Shown: positions 27,485 to 39,800 of the stretch, in pieces
How positions within the stretch are numbered: position 1 is the first letter of the stretch
Layout of the letters: every line of letters starts with the position of its first letter
Source of the DNA: Varroa destructor
Taxonomy: Eukaryota > Arthropoda > Arachnida > Mesostigmata > Varroidae
Direction: 5' to 3'
NCBI RefSeq assembly: GCF_002443255.2
Contig: NW_019211457.1
Coordinates: forward strand, 26,838,921-26,902,920
Length of the DNA stretch: 64,000 bases
Notes under the pieces: model-generated
Told to the model about the DNA's origin: nothing
The model's database searches: none
What the model saw: the letters and a program-made list of their open reading frames with translations, nothing else
Program-made: the position numbers and the translations under genes

Positions 27485-29365
27485 CTAGGGCGTCGTAGTG
27501 TGATCCTTTCGAGAGATCAGCTCCTGCATGAGGACCTTGACGCCAGCCCAAGTTTCCTCTCCCGTAGGAATAATGTGCGAGGTTGGCAAAACGAAGCCGT
27601 AACGGCCATCGTCACGAAGTTCGATTGTGTACGAATAAGGGATCATTGCAACTCCATAAGCCCAATCGTCTGAACCACCTGAGGCCGCGTATAAGAGGTT
27701 GGTCGATGACCCAACTTTGTAACGGGTACCATGCACCTTTGTCAAAGCCTTAGTAGCTTTTTCGGCCAGTTCGATCATGCGGTTATAATTCGGAGGTAGA
27801 GCGTTCGTGTATCCCCAAGGTGTCATCCACAACTGCGAATAAGCGTGAAACGTAAGGTAAGCGAGCATATCCTGACGGCGAATGTAGATGAAGTCTGAAA
27901 GGGCCCGAGTTTCCGGCTCAGAGAAGGCGCTTGGCCCGGCATAAGTGTCCATGGCACAATTCGTTGATGCTCCAGCAGTTCCCCATTGGAAACGGAAGTT
28001 ACGGTTCGGGTCTACGCCGACACAGCCGCCGAAGCGACCGAGGAAACCGTTGAACGAGAAGTCACGACGTACTGAGCGCGTCTTACGCCACATACGGTTC
28101 TATTAAATGGGTGGCATAACATTAATTATTAGCTAATCGCTTAGGTCAGTTTTTTTTAGTATCACGAAACTCTCCTAAACGTTCCCATAAGACTTCCCTT
28201 CTTTCTATTTATTAGCGTCGGGTCAAATGTACCAAATATGGCAACGCTATTTCGAAGGATAAAAATTGCTTCTAAATGACGTTTTGCACTCACTATTTAT
28301 ACAAGAGGCGCAGTACGGTTTTTACGATGGATGCTGCATGTCATGATGTCAAAAGCATACTCCGTTTTACCACTTACCGTCGTACGTGAATATTCATAGC
28401 CGTCAGGATTAACCACTGGCATAGCGTAAATCGAAAAATTGTCAAGAATATCCGTCACGTTGGTATCGACCTTGTAACCTTTGAGTAGCTCCTCAACGAT
28501 GTACATTACTGTTGGCGGTCCAATCCATTCCCGCGCATGCATGCCAGAGTCAAGCCAAATGCTTTTTTTGAGGATGTTGCTCGCCGTTGTAATCTGCCAG
28601 GGAGACCAGCACAGACATATGACAGGCTTTACTTACACTTAGACATTTCGAGCCATTGTCTTATCGGTGTCAGTCAAAACAGGCGGACTTATGAAAACGA
28701 ATAATAATTGTACAAACCTATAATAACAGATTGGGAAACAAATATAGACCTTCTATCTATCTCACCTCAAGAACGTGAAGATCACGTTTTTCTGACGACA
28801 GTCCAATCTTGTGCTTCTTCACGAGAAGACCCTTGTCTTTTGAGTTGTATTTATAGACGAGCTGGTCAAGGTATTTCCCCATCTCGCCATAACTTCGATA
28901 ATCGAGAAAGAAATTGTGCTGGTTTCGATCTGTCGGGTCCTCAGGACTTGCGCTTTGTGAGGTCACGTTGCGAATCTCCTGCTCGAGATCTTCAATGAGT
29001 ACAGCCGAGCTGATATTTCGCCTTTCGATTTCTTTGTTGAACCTTGCCTTGTTTGATGGTGAAACATTGATATCAACATACTGGCCCAACTCGGATGCGT
29101 GCTTCCAGAAGTCGTATGGCGTATCCTGTTCGTTTTCAAGTGAGGCAATGTACTGCAGTTGACTTGGCTCCTGTGGAAGCAACCGATAGACGGTGTACCC
29201 ATCGAAATGAACCTGCCCTCCAAGAACTGCTTCCTCACGCACCACTTCTTCGATAGGCACATCGACGTTAGGCGAGATAGCACTCTCTGGGGTGGGCACA
29301 TCCTTGGCGACAACCGCGATGGTTCCGATGGCAACAACCAACGTGAATAGCAGCATACGCCGCAT
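27485..29365 (-). CDS. Secreted M14 metallocarboxypeptidase, B-type specificity
   Basis: Exons 29365-28766, 28593-28378 and 28099-27485 (minus strand, GT-AG, all phase 0) give 476 residues. A signal peptide (MRRMLLFTLVVAIGTIAVVA) is followed by a long propeptide and then the catalytic domain. All key residues are visible: zinc ligands H219 and E222 (GMHAREW) and H357 (TFHAYSQLW); substrate arginines R277 (NRMWRKTR) and R305 (DPNRNF); Y409; and the general base E432 (TIELRD). In bovine carboxypeptidase numbering, residue 255 is the Asp of SGGSDDW, as in carboxypeptidase B, so cleavage of C-terminal Arg or Lys is predicted. The likely role is secreted or digestive proteolysis, with activation by removal of the propeptide. 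The precursor is longer than the usual 420 or so residues because of the N-terminal region. Confidence 0.93.
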
Positions 29366-32300
29366 GTTGTTTTTACGTCTCAGCGCCGCGTTTCAAATGG
29401 CGACTGCGGTGGTTTCGCCGGCGAACTGCGCTTTTAACGCGACCGACCCGGGTACCGAGTTCCGTGCCCCACCGGGTAGTAAGCGCTCAGCTGCTGCTGC
29501 AGCTGATGCCTGACTGAGGGAGCGAGAAAATAGAAAAAAACAACACTGCTGGCTTGCGCCAGTCATAGTCGAAGCGTTTTCCCGAAGCACCATCACGAGA
29601 AAGCGAAATCGAGCCGTACCGATAACAGCAGTAACAACGGCGATGGCGACAGCAGCAACAGTAACAGTCATGCGGGCCCAGCGCCAGTCATTCTGAATGA
29701 GACGAGCTGAGCCGAGTCGGGCCAAAAGTCGGACCCCATTTAACAGCTGTCGTTGGCCTGCCGCCTGAAAAGGTGGACAGGCGCCCCGCGGCTCCCAAGC
29801 CCACGACGTTGAACAGTCGTTAGGGCCTGCAAAACCAACGAGCAGTGGTAGCCATATTAAAAGCCAAGCGTTCTACTCCCCGTTGTACCTAGCTTCCCTT
29901 ATCTCTTTTTTCCACCCACTTTCGCTTATTTCATTTCTGTATTCGTCACTACGACCATCCAGAAAGATGGTGGAACTATACGGGACACCAGAAGTGTGTC
30001 TTCTCTTGCGGCGGCAGCCGCAGCAGGAGACAAACAGCAAATAAGGACGATACCGGCCTTTAGCCGTTGCCAGGTGCTAGCGTTGGTGGTACCGTTACCG
30101 TTGCAGGAGTCATCGTTATTATCGCAGGAAGTAGCTGCACGCACTCGCAATCCGATGAGCGCTACTTCACGCTTCCTCACGAGATACAAAAGAACCGCTG
30201 TCATTTTCGACGGCAAGAGGAGGGACCATACGGCTGCGGAAAGCGGGGGCACCGACCCCAGCGCCGGCTCAACAATCACGCTATGTTCACCGCCTCGAAT
30301 AATAGACACAGTGGCGCATACGGATAGATCGCATATCATTATCCTGGAACGACAACGAGAGAAAGAAGCAAGTCATCGAAAAAAATGGCGGGCGGTAGAA
30401 GTGGTCTGCTGGTGTGATTTAATTGTTGCGTTCATTGCCTCAGCACGGAACCAGATGAGTTGCAGGTCCTGCCACTGCCGATGTCTACGACAACGAATAA
30501 CCAAGTGTTAGCTCGTTGGATAGCTATCATAGTAAACAAGCAACAGCTCGAAGAAGAACGAAATCTATATCTACAGGGGTCATCAAGAAAAGCGGTGAGC
30601 GATTATCAAACGATGCTTTCAAGCCACTGCCGGCCACTACAATAGCTTCGTCTGCTGCTGGTAGAAACCTATTCCTCTTGTACAGCTTGAGCGAAGAAAA
30701 TTGTGCACTATATATAGAATATATATCTATGAACTTTATCTTGGTCTCACTCTCCGATTTTCCGTCTTCTACTATATCTTCTTCTGTTTCGATAGGAATG
30801 CACGTCAAGCCTCCGTTTTTAGCAGCGAGCCATGGAATAAGCGATGACCGGGAAGCATGGAAAACCGGCCAACGTAGAAAGCTGTCCAAAGGAAACCCAA
30901 ACAGTCTGCAATTTCCTGGACAATACAATATATTGGTGGGTACTATAACATCTTGAATCGCTGAATTACGAGCTCGAAGCAGAGCGCGTCGTCCGTCCCC
31001 TGCCACTGCTGCTGCTGCTGCCTTTAAAAAAACATTTGGTCAGAATCGACGACTAGCATTTATTACAGAGCCAGAATCAGCATCTACTGAGCAGCGAAGA
31101 CATCAATCTATCTAACGCGAAAGGTTTTCCGATTTCGGAGATCGGTAAAGGAAGCACTAACTTGCATTATCAAGAAGATTGGACAAAAACGGCGACAACA
31201 ATGCCAGTTTGGCGGTGCAAACATATTTGATATATATGGCATACCGGGCTTGAGGACCAAACCGAGACGAGCTCTAGATCGTTCCTGTCGATGACAAACA
31301 TACTCCCACGTATTGTGCATCCTGTACCGATATAATAATCACTGTAATAACCCGCGTGGAAGACGTAAATAGTTTTGAAAGGGGAAATTTTCTAGTGGGA
31401 AGAAAATATTGTTTACATGGCAATACATTAATAAGACACACAAAACGCTTTACAGACGATACGTTTAATACAAACAGGTCAGACAATAAATCATTACATG
31501 TATTTTGCACGGTGTAAATCGAACAACTATTTGCAAATAAAGCATAATGGTAAGTCTACAGTTTGCGCAGAACGCATATTTTTAAATAGATCTTTTTGGT
31601 GCCGCGGGTACCACCACGTTTTTAATTTTAGAAGCTGAACTGAAAACAAATGATGCAATTAACAGGCTAAATATTGGCAGGCAGAATAATCAATATATTT
31701 TGCTGAAAAAACCCACGTATAAATTCCTTCATAAGTAACTTCCCGCCTTTCAACTTCCAAAAAAAGTGGTCTTATTTATTTTTTAACAAGAAACCCTCTG
31801 TGTGTACAAGCACCACCTGCATAGCTGACTGATTATGTTATTGTATATTTTTTATGAACCTAGTTATCGTTCTGTGAAGTGTCGTTTTAGGACTCCAGTA
31901 AAAAGTCTAAATAAGCTGAAGACCAAATACAGCGTATGCGAAATATGATGCGACATCGCACATCAGAAATGCCAGCTTTTTGTTAGACGTAGAGAAACGG
32001 TGCACCTTCTCAGTAAAGTTCTTCGGCGAAAAGTTAACAGATAAGCCTTAGAGTTAACCAAGCACAATACTATGCTGATAAGGCCTCTAATATAGCCTTG
32101 AATAGCAACCCGCTATATTTAATGCATTATATTGTATCTCGCTTGATCTTAATAAATGTGTCTTTCGTTCAATTTATACTGGTTTCACTGCCATCCTGTA
32201 TATTCTGTAGTTAGCAGACTCGTCAAAATCTTAATACAACGTAATGCGGGCTACGGCTGATATGTTTCAGTTGATGTCCTGCGCTTCGCGGCGCTGTTTT

Positions 32301-34682
32301 TGCGTTTATTTTGAAATTTGAAATTTTTTCTAATAAACCAAATCAATTTTGGGTATGCTTATGTCATCCGTCGTTGTTTCCTTCCTGTAACTGCCTCACT
32401 TGCCATTTTCGGTTGTGATAGTTACGCCGTCAACAACTTAATTATATATATATGGGTGCTCTTGGCTTTCCGGTGCTCCCGTTAAGCCGATTTCAAAATA
32501 GCCGTTTCTGTTGTTTGCCGGTGGCACCGCTGCTGCTTCAGCTGTGGTTTGCCGTTATTTTTTCTCTGTTGGAGTCAGAGCTTATCAGTATTCACTGCGT
32601 CATGTATGCGAGTATACACGTGTGTATTTAGAAGCTGAAGTGTAAAATAGTCTTTGCGGGTATTCTGCTGCCCGATGCCGGAAGGCACCGTCGACGAACG
32701 GGCAAAGCCGGGTCAAAATCACCTTTCATATATGTTTAATTTCCGTTAAATGGTAAGTAACTACCTAGCTGCCACAAACGTTCCCGGTACGGTCGCTGCT
32801 TTTACCACTGCCGCCCGCGTCACACCGAGGAACGAGGGAATAAATAAGAAACTTTATGGATGTATCTGCTAAAAATAGAGAGAATCATCGAAGAAAGCGA
32901 TGCTAACCAGTGGCTAACGGACGCCGAAGCGAACATCATTGCCGGCATCATCAGAGTCACGATTATCACCATGAAAAGTTGTCAGTTAACGTGTCGAACG
33001 TACGTTGTGCGGGGCTGCGAGATCTGAAGTGCGATCATCACCAGCGCTGTTTTTATTGCTGTCCACAAGCAAAAGTTTTTCTGCCGCCGCCACTGCTGTC
33101 GCCGTACAGGAAGCGCGGCTCATAAAGAGGAACCAATGATAGATTCGAACGATGTGAAAGCGAATGCTCGAACTGTGCGTCTGCGTTGTGTTCGAAAAAC
33201 TATGAATATCAAACAACGTTGCGTGTTTGTATTTGTTTGTGAGCCTGTTTGTTTATATAAAGAACCATTCAAATGTTTGGCAGAGTAATAAAAGTACCAG
33301 CAAGTAAATGGCTGGATAAGGAGTATTTGTATAATGTTAGTAGCTTTTCGTGGTGCCCGCAATCAACAGCTGACGTTGTAATTGGCGTCGCCGTCAAGTT
33401 CTTTCGTCGTTCGTCTTCAAAAGCATTTCATTATAATATAAGTGAAATAATTTTTAGCGAGAGAAGGATCCGGATGACGATACCTGTTTATTGTTTTCGT
33501 TAGACGTACCGGGTGTTGGTTACTTTTAGTTAGACGGAGCGTATTTATTTCTAGCTTATTTGCTTCAATGTTTTTATTGTATATCGTCCAATGTCTGCAA
33601 TAAGCTAGCTACTCGAATGGGTATTGTGCACAAACTATTGATCATTTGACATATTGTCAAGCCATATATATATATAGACATGGTAACAGCAGGAAATATC
33701 ATTGATTTTGCTGCGCCTTGTTCATGGCTCTTTCCGCTGCATCAAAAAGTTTTTTTCGTACTCCGTTGTGCGTAGCTGGCTATATGCGACATGTGATCCA
33801 GTTCATATATATATATATAGGCAGTCATAAACCTGAAAAACGTCCTCTTGCGTGTGTGTAGTTCTCATAGTGCGCAAAACACATTATGTACTTTTCGAGG
33901 CACGCATGTAAACGTGCGTGCCTCGAAGGTGCTTCATAAAAACCGCTGCTCTGCTCCGCTCCGCTATCTGCACGTTCAGCTTGAAGAGCCTACAACTTGG
34001 ATTCGATGATTAGATGCTAGCACGCATTATCCTTGGTCTCCTAACTTGAAAGTTATTAAAGGATGTGCAGTCTTTAAGGTTCGTGATGATGCACGGTCAG
34101 TTTAAGGTGAGCTTACACATCGCTTGAGGACGCCGGCCGAGAGGCACCTCTGTAGAGCTACAACTACAAGACGCACGCAAGTAGGTAAGCTATCCCGTCT
34201 GCATAGTGTGGAATGTATTTGTTGCTAATCTATTCATTTTGTCGACACCGATGTCCCAGTCATACTATGCACAAGATGCTAGCAACACAGCAAGAAACTT
34301 CACTCGTTAATGAGTGTATGTAGATAAATTCGATAGCAGGCGGTATCTGTAGTGGCTATTGTTTCAATGTATAGTATCGTGATATTATTTGGGCTATTAT
34401 TAATAGCCGATGCTCGTTAGAACGCTGACTAACCCACTTACTGCACGTTTATATCTTTAGCTTAGTCTGTAATATTCTAATTCCAGCAATCAACCAAAAC
34501 ATGGCGATTGTGTGTTATCAATGACATGGCGAGTATCGAAGGCTAAAAAATATCTAAAGGCTGTTCGCGTACGTAATGTCGCGCCTGCAAATACATCTGT
34601 TTCGATTTTTCATCTATTTCAGTAATTAGTTCATTGATCAATGAATTTATGTGCTCCTTTGTTCAGCCAAAAATTGCTCACA
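29366..34682. other. Intergenic spacer between carboxypeptidase and alpha-tubulin
   Basis: The carboxypeptidase (-) and tubulin (+) genes are divergent, so promoters for both are expected here. A GC-richer patch at about 29390-30450 contains overlapping Ala-rich ORFs on both strands, which looks like promoter/CpG composition rather than genes. A 3' splice site at 34621-34622 (TTTCAG) suggests a 5' UTR intron for the tubulin gene. A 16-bp hairpin sits at 33894-33927, and (CTG)5 at 31006-31020. Confidence 0.5.
33894..33927. repeat. Near-perfect hairpin, 16-bp arms, 2-nt loop
   Basis: Left arm 33894-33909 and right arm 33912-33927 are reverse complements apart from one pair. The shared core is ttcgaggcacgca. 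It lies about 0.75 kb upstream of the tubulin coding start. Confidence 0.8.
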
Positions 34683-36829
34683 ATGAGGGAAATTATCAAC
34701 GTTCACATTGGCCAGGCTGGCGTTCAGATGGGGGCCTCTTGCTGGGAGCTATACTGCCTTGAACACAATATCAACATTGACGGTACGCTCAATGAAGGCG
34801 GTGATCCGACTCCAAGGGATTCAAGCTTTGACACCTTCTTCTCGGCTACCAACGACGGGCAATATGTACCACGAGCGCTTTTCGTGGATCTCGAACCAAC
34901 GGTCATAGACGAGGTCAAAACTGGAAAGTTCAGGTGGGCAAAGTTCGCTTTATTTATTCTAAAGATATGTGTGTGTATGTGCGTGTGTCTGTGATTACGT
35001 ATTGGGCTGAAAAAAAGTTTCCATCGGAGCTGACGGATAACGCTGATGTCGGGTCGGCTGATCGTACTTAGCTGAAATTTCTCCATTAGGTGTTTTGCCT
35101 GTCGAGCATGGCCTTGTGGTGTTCATGAGGCTTTTATTGTTAGAAGAAATGATTCATGCGTCCAGTCGTGGAGCTCGAGAAGATCTTTACTGGACATTGT
35201 TTACTTCACTGTTTTCGTGTTGGAATCCTTTATAAAGTCAAAGGCGAATGTGCACTAAACGTTACCTTTTGCCAGCTTTGACATAATCATTTCAAAACCG
35301 GAAAGTTCTATCTGGATGACAAGCCACGCTCCGGACGGTTATAAAGAGCGAACGATATCGAATCATTTACAGGACAAAGCCTCTTTTCTTCGCGATATAT
35401 ATTAGCTATCAGAAACATGGGCAAAATTCAATGAAGGACACCATTTCCACTTGTTAAAAAATTGCAATAAAATTAAATAAGGGGAACTTTCTTTTCAACC
35501 CAGTGCATATCTGTGTCAAATGATGCAACATATCCTAATTTAGCAATTATAGTAATGGACAAGTTAATTTTATCATTATTATCCTTCATGGTAATTGATA
35601 TTTAAATCTTAGGAACTGCTCTGTTCTAAATAACATGTGAATTAGCTGTCGTATCGAAGTCTAACTTTGGAACAAGTAAAGCCAATAATCTTGGTATTCT
35701 ATTTTCTGTATTTATTCTGCTTGGCAGATCTCTATTCCACCCTGAGATGCTGATTACTGGCAAAGAAGATGCGGCTAACAATTATGCGAGAGGGCACTAC
35801 ACAGTAGGTAAAGAAGTCATCCAGCCAACATTGGACAGGATGCACAAGATGGCTGATCAGTGCGATGGCCTTCAGGGATTCCTTATCTTTCATTCATTCG
35901 GAGGTGGGACCGGTTCGGGTTTTACGTCTCTCCTCATGGAGGGTATAGTACAGGACTTCGGCAAAAAATGTCGGTTGAGCTTTACAATCTATCCAGCCCC
36001 GCAGGTGTGTACTGCTGTTGTCGAACCATACAATTCGGTCTTGACAACACATGCTACCCTCGAACACGCCGACTGCGTCTTCATGATGGACAATGAGGCC
36101 ATCTATCAGATCTGCCGTCGGAACCTTGGAGTCGAGCGACCGGCGTACCAGAATCTCAACCGTCTGATCAGTCAGGCCGTTTCGGCGATTACCGCTTCTC
36201 TACGTTTCTCCGGAGCGCTGAATGTTGATCTTAACGAGTTCCAAACTAATTTAGTTCCATACCCGCGAATCCATTTTCCCCTCGTCACTTACGCTCCGAT
36301 CATTTCTGCTGAGAAGGCTCACCACGAGCAGCATAACGTACTCGAGATCACCAATACCTGCTTCGAGCCGGCCAATCAGCTGGTCGTTTGTGATCCCCGG
36401 AGCGGCAAGTATATGGCGTGCTGCCTCTTATACCGCGGCGATGTTGTACCGAAAGATGTGAACGCAGCGATTGCAGCCATCAAACAGAAGCGTACAATAC
36501 AGTTCGTTGACTGGTGCCCAACCGGCTTTAAGGTTGGTATTAACTATAAGCCGCCAGCGGTAATTCCTACAGGCGATCTTGCCAAGGTACCGCGCGCCGT
36601 CACGATGTTGTCGAATACGACTGCCATTGCCGAAGCCTGGACTCGTCTGAACCACAAGTACGACTTAATGTACCAGAAGAGGGCGTTCGTCCACTGGTAT
36701 GTTGGCGAAGGCATGGAGGAGGGTGAGTTCTCTGAAGCTCGCGAGGACTTGGCCGCTTTGGAGCGCGATTACGAAGAAATCGGCTCCGATTCGAATGTAC
36801 CAGGCAATGACGAGGAAGCTGAATTTTAG
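34683..36829 (+). CDS. Divergent alpha-tubulin isotype
   Basis: Exons 34683-34933 and 35728-36829 join in phase 2 to exactly 450 residues, the canonical alpha-tubulin length. The protein forms the alpha half of the microtubule heterodimer. The GTP-binding GGGTGSG loop is intact (about 142-148), as are the alpha-specific catalytic Glu254 (NVDLNEF) and the long conserved C-terminal half ([15 protein letters not shown]). It differs from conventional alpha-tubulins in three ways. It starts MREI rather than MREC. Lys40, the acetylation site, is absent, and the loop reads [12 protein letters not shown]. It ends DEEAEF, a terminal Phe instead of Tyr. An upstream in-frame ATG at 34641 would add 14 residues; I chose the conserved MRE start. 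It is probably a tissue-restricted isotype rather than the housekeeping one. The intron contains a mariner remnant. Confidence 0.95.
35002..35503. mobile_element. Decayed, internally deleted mariner element
   Basis: About 0.5 kb inside the tubulin intron. The left end is TTGGGCTGAAAAAAAGTTTC (35002-35021), preceded by TA. The reverse complement of the right end, near 35503, reads CTGGGTTGAAAAGAAAGTTC, so the terminal repeats match with a few changes and one indel; the right-hand TA has mutated. Inside, on the plus strand, 35195-35340 translates to a recognisable mariner transposase helix-turn-helix region ending [10 protein letters not shown], broken by stop codons. A full mariner is about 1.3 kb, so most of the catalytic part is deleted. 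It is non-autonomous and old. Confidence 0.8.
35195..35340 (+). pseudogene. Mariner transposase N-terminal fragment
   Basis: The plus frame reads [18 protein letters not shown], then NVTFCQL, a [23 protein letters not shown] and TAA. This matches the DNA-binding region of mariner transposases, where a short helix-turn-helix block ends in F(K/R)xGxFxLxDKPRSGRP. There is no catalytic DD34D part. Confidence 0.72.
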
Positions 36830-39800
36830 AACGACTATTCGGTGGATAAATGTAAAAAGTCAGAAAAAGATCAAACAGAGATGTACTGAGATAAACTATA
36901 TGAATGGCCGATAGGCCAAGAGCACATGTCTAATAATGCTAACGTATATATATAAAATTTTTTATATCTAATATTTGTCTGAAGTACAAGCTTGTAAACC
37001 TCTCGACGAGTGGTGCTCTCATAGCTTGCGACCGTTTTTATCATTTCCATAGTCATAGCAGATTGTAATATGTATATGTAGCTAGCTTAGGCACTGTAGC
37101 CGATCACTATACAGCGACGTACATTTTATAACAGATGGTCATTAATGCTATATATTCCAGAACCGAGTTTAGACCTATAAACTGTTTCCTTTCTACCTGT
37201 GCGGCAACCAAAGTTTGACATCCTTTCAGTTCAATTGTTTGTTTTATTCGAAACATTCGTTGTATTTGCTATAAGATATGGGGACCCAGATTGTTGTGAT
37301 GAATAGATGATCGGAAAAATATTTTCCCCACTATATCTTTGTTAATGATATTCTGTATTCAGGTATAGAAACTTGTTTGATTTATAAGATCTTCAAAATA
37401 TTTATTAATAAAATAAATAAAAACACATACAGAAAAGTAAAAAAATATACAGACTTTTATGCGCTACGCTTTTTCTTGTTACCATAACTGTATTAATAGA
37501 GTGGCATGATAAACAAACGTGAAAGTTACTAAGTCTAATAGTGGTAACTGATACATAATTGTTAGCCTAATTATGCTAACTAAAAATTGGGCCACCGCCT
37601 TGAGAGGTATAAAGGTACAATATTGTTCCAGCTTTAGTCTGATCGTTCAAATCTGCTACCATTTCAGAAGTGGTCATTTAAAGTTTCGATTTCGAGAATG
37701 TACATACAAATTATATGTACATATAACGTCTTTTCATAGAGAACCTGGCCTCCATAAGAGTCTATGACAAATTTACTGACCTTAAAATGAGAAATGACAG
37801 CAAATCCGTCTTAGTAACATAAGCTTTTGCTTCAGTTTGCTATAAAACTTTATCTCATTATTTATGTTTTGGAGATACCTGAATGCAATTAGAGACTAAA
37901 CTATAATATATAATGGCAAAAAACGGAGAGACGGCAGCAATCACTTTCGGAAATGGCAGCAGCCAACCCCCACTTAAATGGTTAAAAGAAAAAATTGCCC
38001 GAAAACCAATTTGTGATATCTAGCTTCTACCTTGGCCAAATACAGAGTTATCAGTCAAAAAAGCAGATATTTTGTCTTGTGAATCTATGTGTTACTGCAT
38101 ATTATGAATCTCGATGGTAGGTAATCTGACGAAAAGTCTTGAGTTGGTCGCAGAGTGCGTCCAAATATCTAGAATCATCTTTGAGTATCCGTATTCACAC
38201 TTCATCAGTGCTAGGCCACTGCGCCTATTATTGTATCCAAAAATAACCGTAGGTAAAAGAAAAGACATACGGTGAAGGACTGCGAATTAAATGTAACGCC
38301 TGAAGTTACACACCTCGTAAGCAAACCCCTCAAATATTCCTTTTTTATAATGCATAGAATCGAACCCGACTCGGCTTGTACTACTCTGGCAACACGTCAT
38401 CCCTAAGTATTGCTTCATTAATATTCCCTATGTAATGTAATTATCAGATACTGAAGACCATACAAGTATACTATTAGTTATTCTGTTACCTATATTATTA
38501 TTATATGGTGCAGTATATTACTAATCGTATACAACTCGCTGGTCCGTACATTTCTTTGGACGTCGGGCAATACCAGGACAGATCTGGAGACGGATTGGTA
38601 CCCACTCAACTCAATGATAATAATAATACAAGCACGCAAAGACCTAGAACGTGAAGCACGTGACAGATTCGGCCGAAAGTGCGAGAAAAGAACCACCTGC
38701 CGATGGCCCCCAATAGGCTGCCTTCTGCGACGTCTCCCTGCGACAGTTTTAGTCGCAGAATTATACAATGCAAGGCCGATAGCTGTGGCCGAGTGGAAGT
38801 ATTCTCCAATGTGACAGCTTCTAGCCCATCCATGTAAGATGTAGAGCCAGCGCATCAGGATAATTAGGCGATAATGGGCGCTATGCAACGCGACCAGAGA
38901 TTAACGCTAGCTGATTGTCCTCTATTTATAGTTTTTATAGGCGCGAAAAGGCTGTGACCCTGTCCCGACAAAGCTGCTATTGCCGTGAGGAGACTTCACG
39001 CAGCCCCTTTTCGATGACAGATTTGTCCCGGTCGAACGCGTTTGTTGTTGTTATGTAAAATATAAAAGGCCACTTTTGTTATTTTTCAAGCTGTGCTATA
39101 TGTTTAGAAATGGTGTGTACAGTGTCAATTAGTTAGTGACTTTAAGGCCTGTTTGAGATGCCTTTCATTTTCAAAGGTATAAAATGTCGTTTAATCGGTG
39201 TTACGCCGTATGGCAGGATCGAATTCATATTGATTACAGAAGAAATACCGACAAAGTGTATAGTCTACGATCAGGTACTGCATTAAGTTGTTGATTAGCT
39301 TGACAGCGTCCAATTGTGCCATTCATTGCTTCTATTAACGTAAAAAAAGTTGACACTGCGTGTTACTTCACCCCACTACTCTTCTATGCCAAACATTGTT
39401 ACCAATGTTTTAGTCAAATTTTCTTCTTTCTTCATTGAAGTTAAACAAGAATCAGTTTTCGACCGACCTGTACAATTTACGTATAGCAATCAGTTGAAAT
39501 CTGTATTGGTATTTAGACAATGAGACTGAAAACGGTGGTTGGTAATAACCTTGGTACACTCTAAAGGTCATCTCACGAACCGAACAGCTAAGGCGTTCTC
39601 AAGTATTTACCTTTTCAACTTCAGCACCTGCGCAAGTATATGTACAAAATGAAACTGTGTAATCGGCCGATGAGAGAACATCGAGCGGAAAGAATAATTC
39701 CAGAAAACTGATGATCTTTGGATCGCCCAGATCCAGAGTCAAATCAAACTGAGTTCGACCAGATCTACTAGTATACGTTTACCAGTGATAACCATCAAAC

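Noticed and set aside
29926..30511. Overlapping long ORFs of 171 aa (+) and 137 aa (-), plus a 110-aa ORF at 29393-29725 (-)
   Set aside because: All lie in one GC-richer patch, overlap on opposite strands, contain Ala runs and low complexity, and match no family. GC-rich sequence has few stops by chance.
34641..34682. Upstream ATG giving a 14-residue N-terminal extension of alpha-tubulin
   Set aside because: Tubulins start at the conserved MRE and the free N-terminus is structurally required; the extension is probably leader sequence.
38345..38400. Box B-like GGGTTCGATTCT on the minus strand
   Set aside because: The best upstream A-box candidate is too close for a tRNA, and the stems do not pair.
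38490..38888. 132-aa minus-strand ORF
   Set aside because: Arg- and Ile-run rich, with another frame open over the same bases; no family or splice signals.
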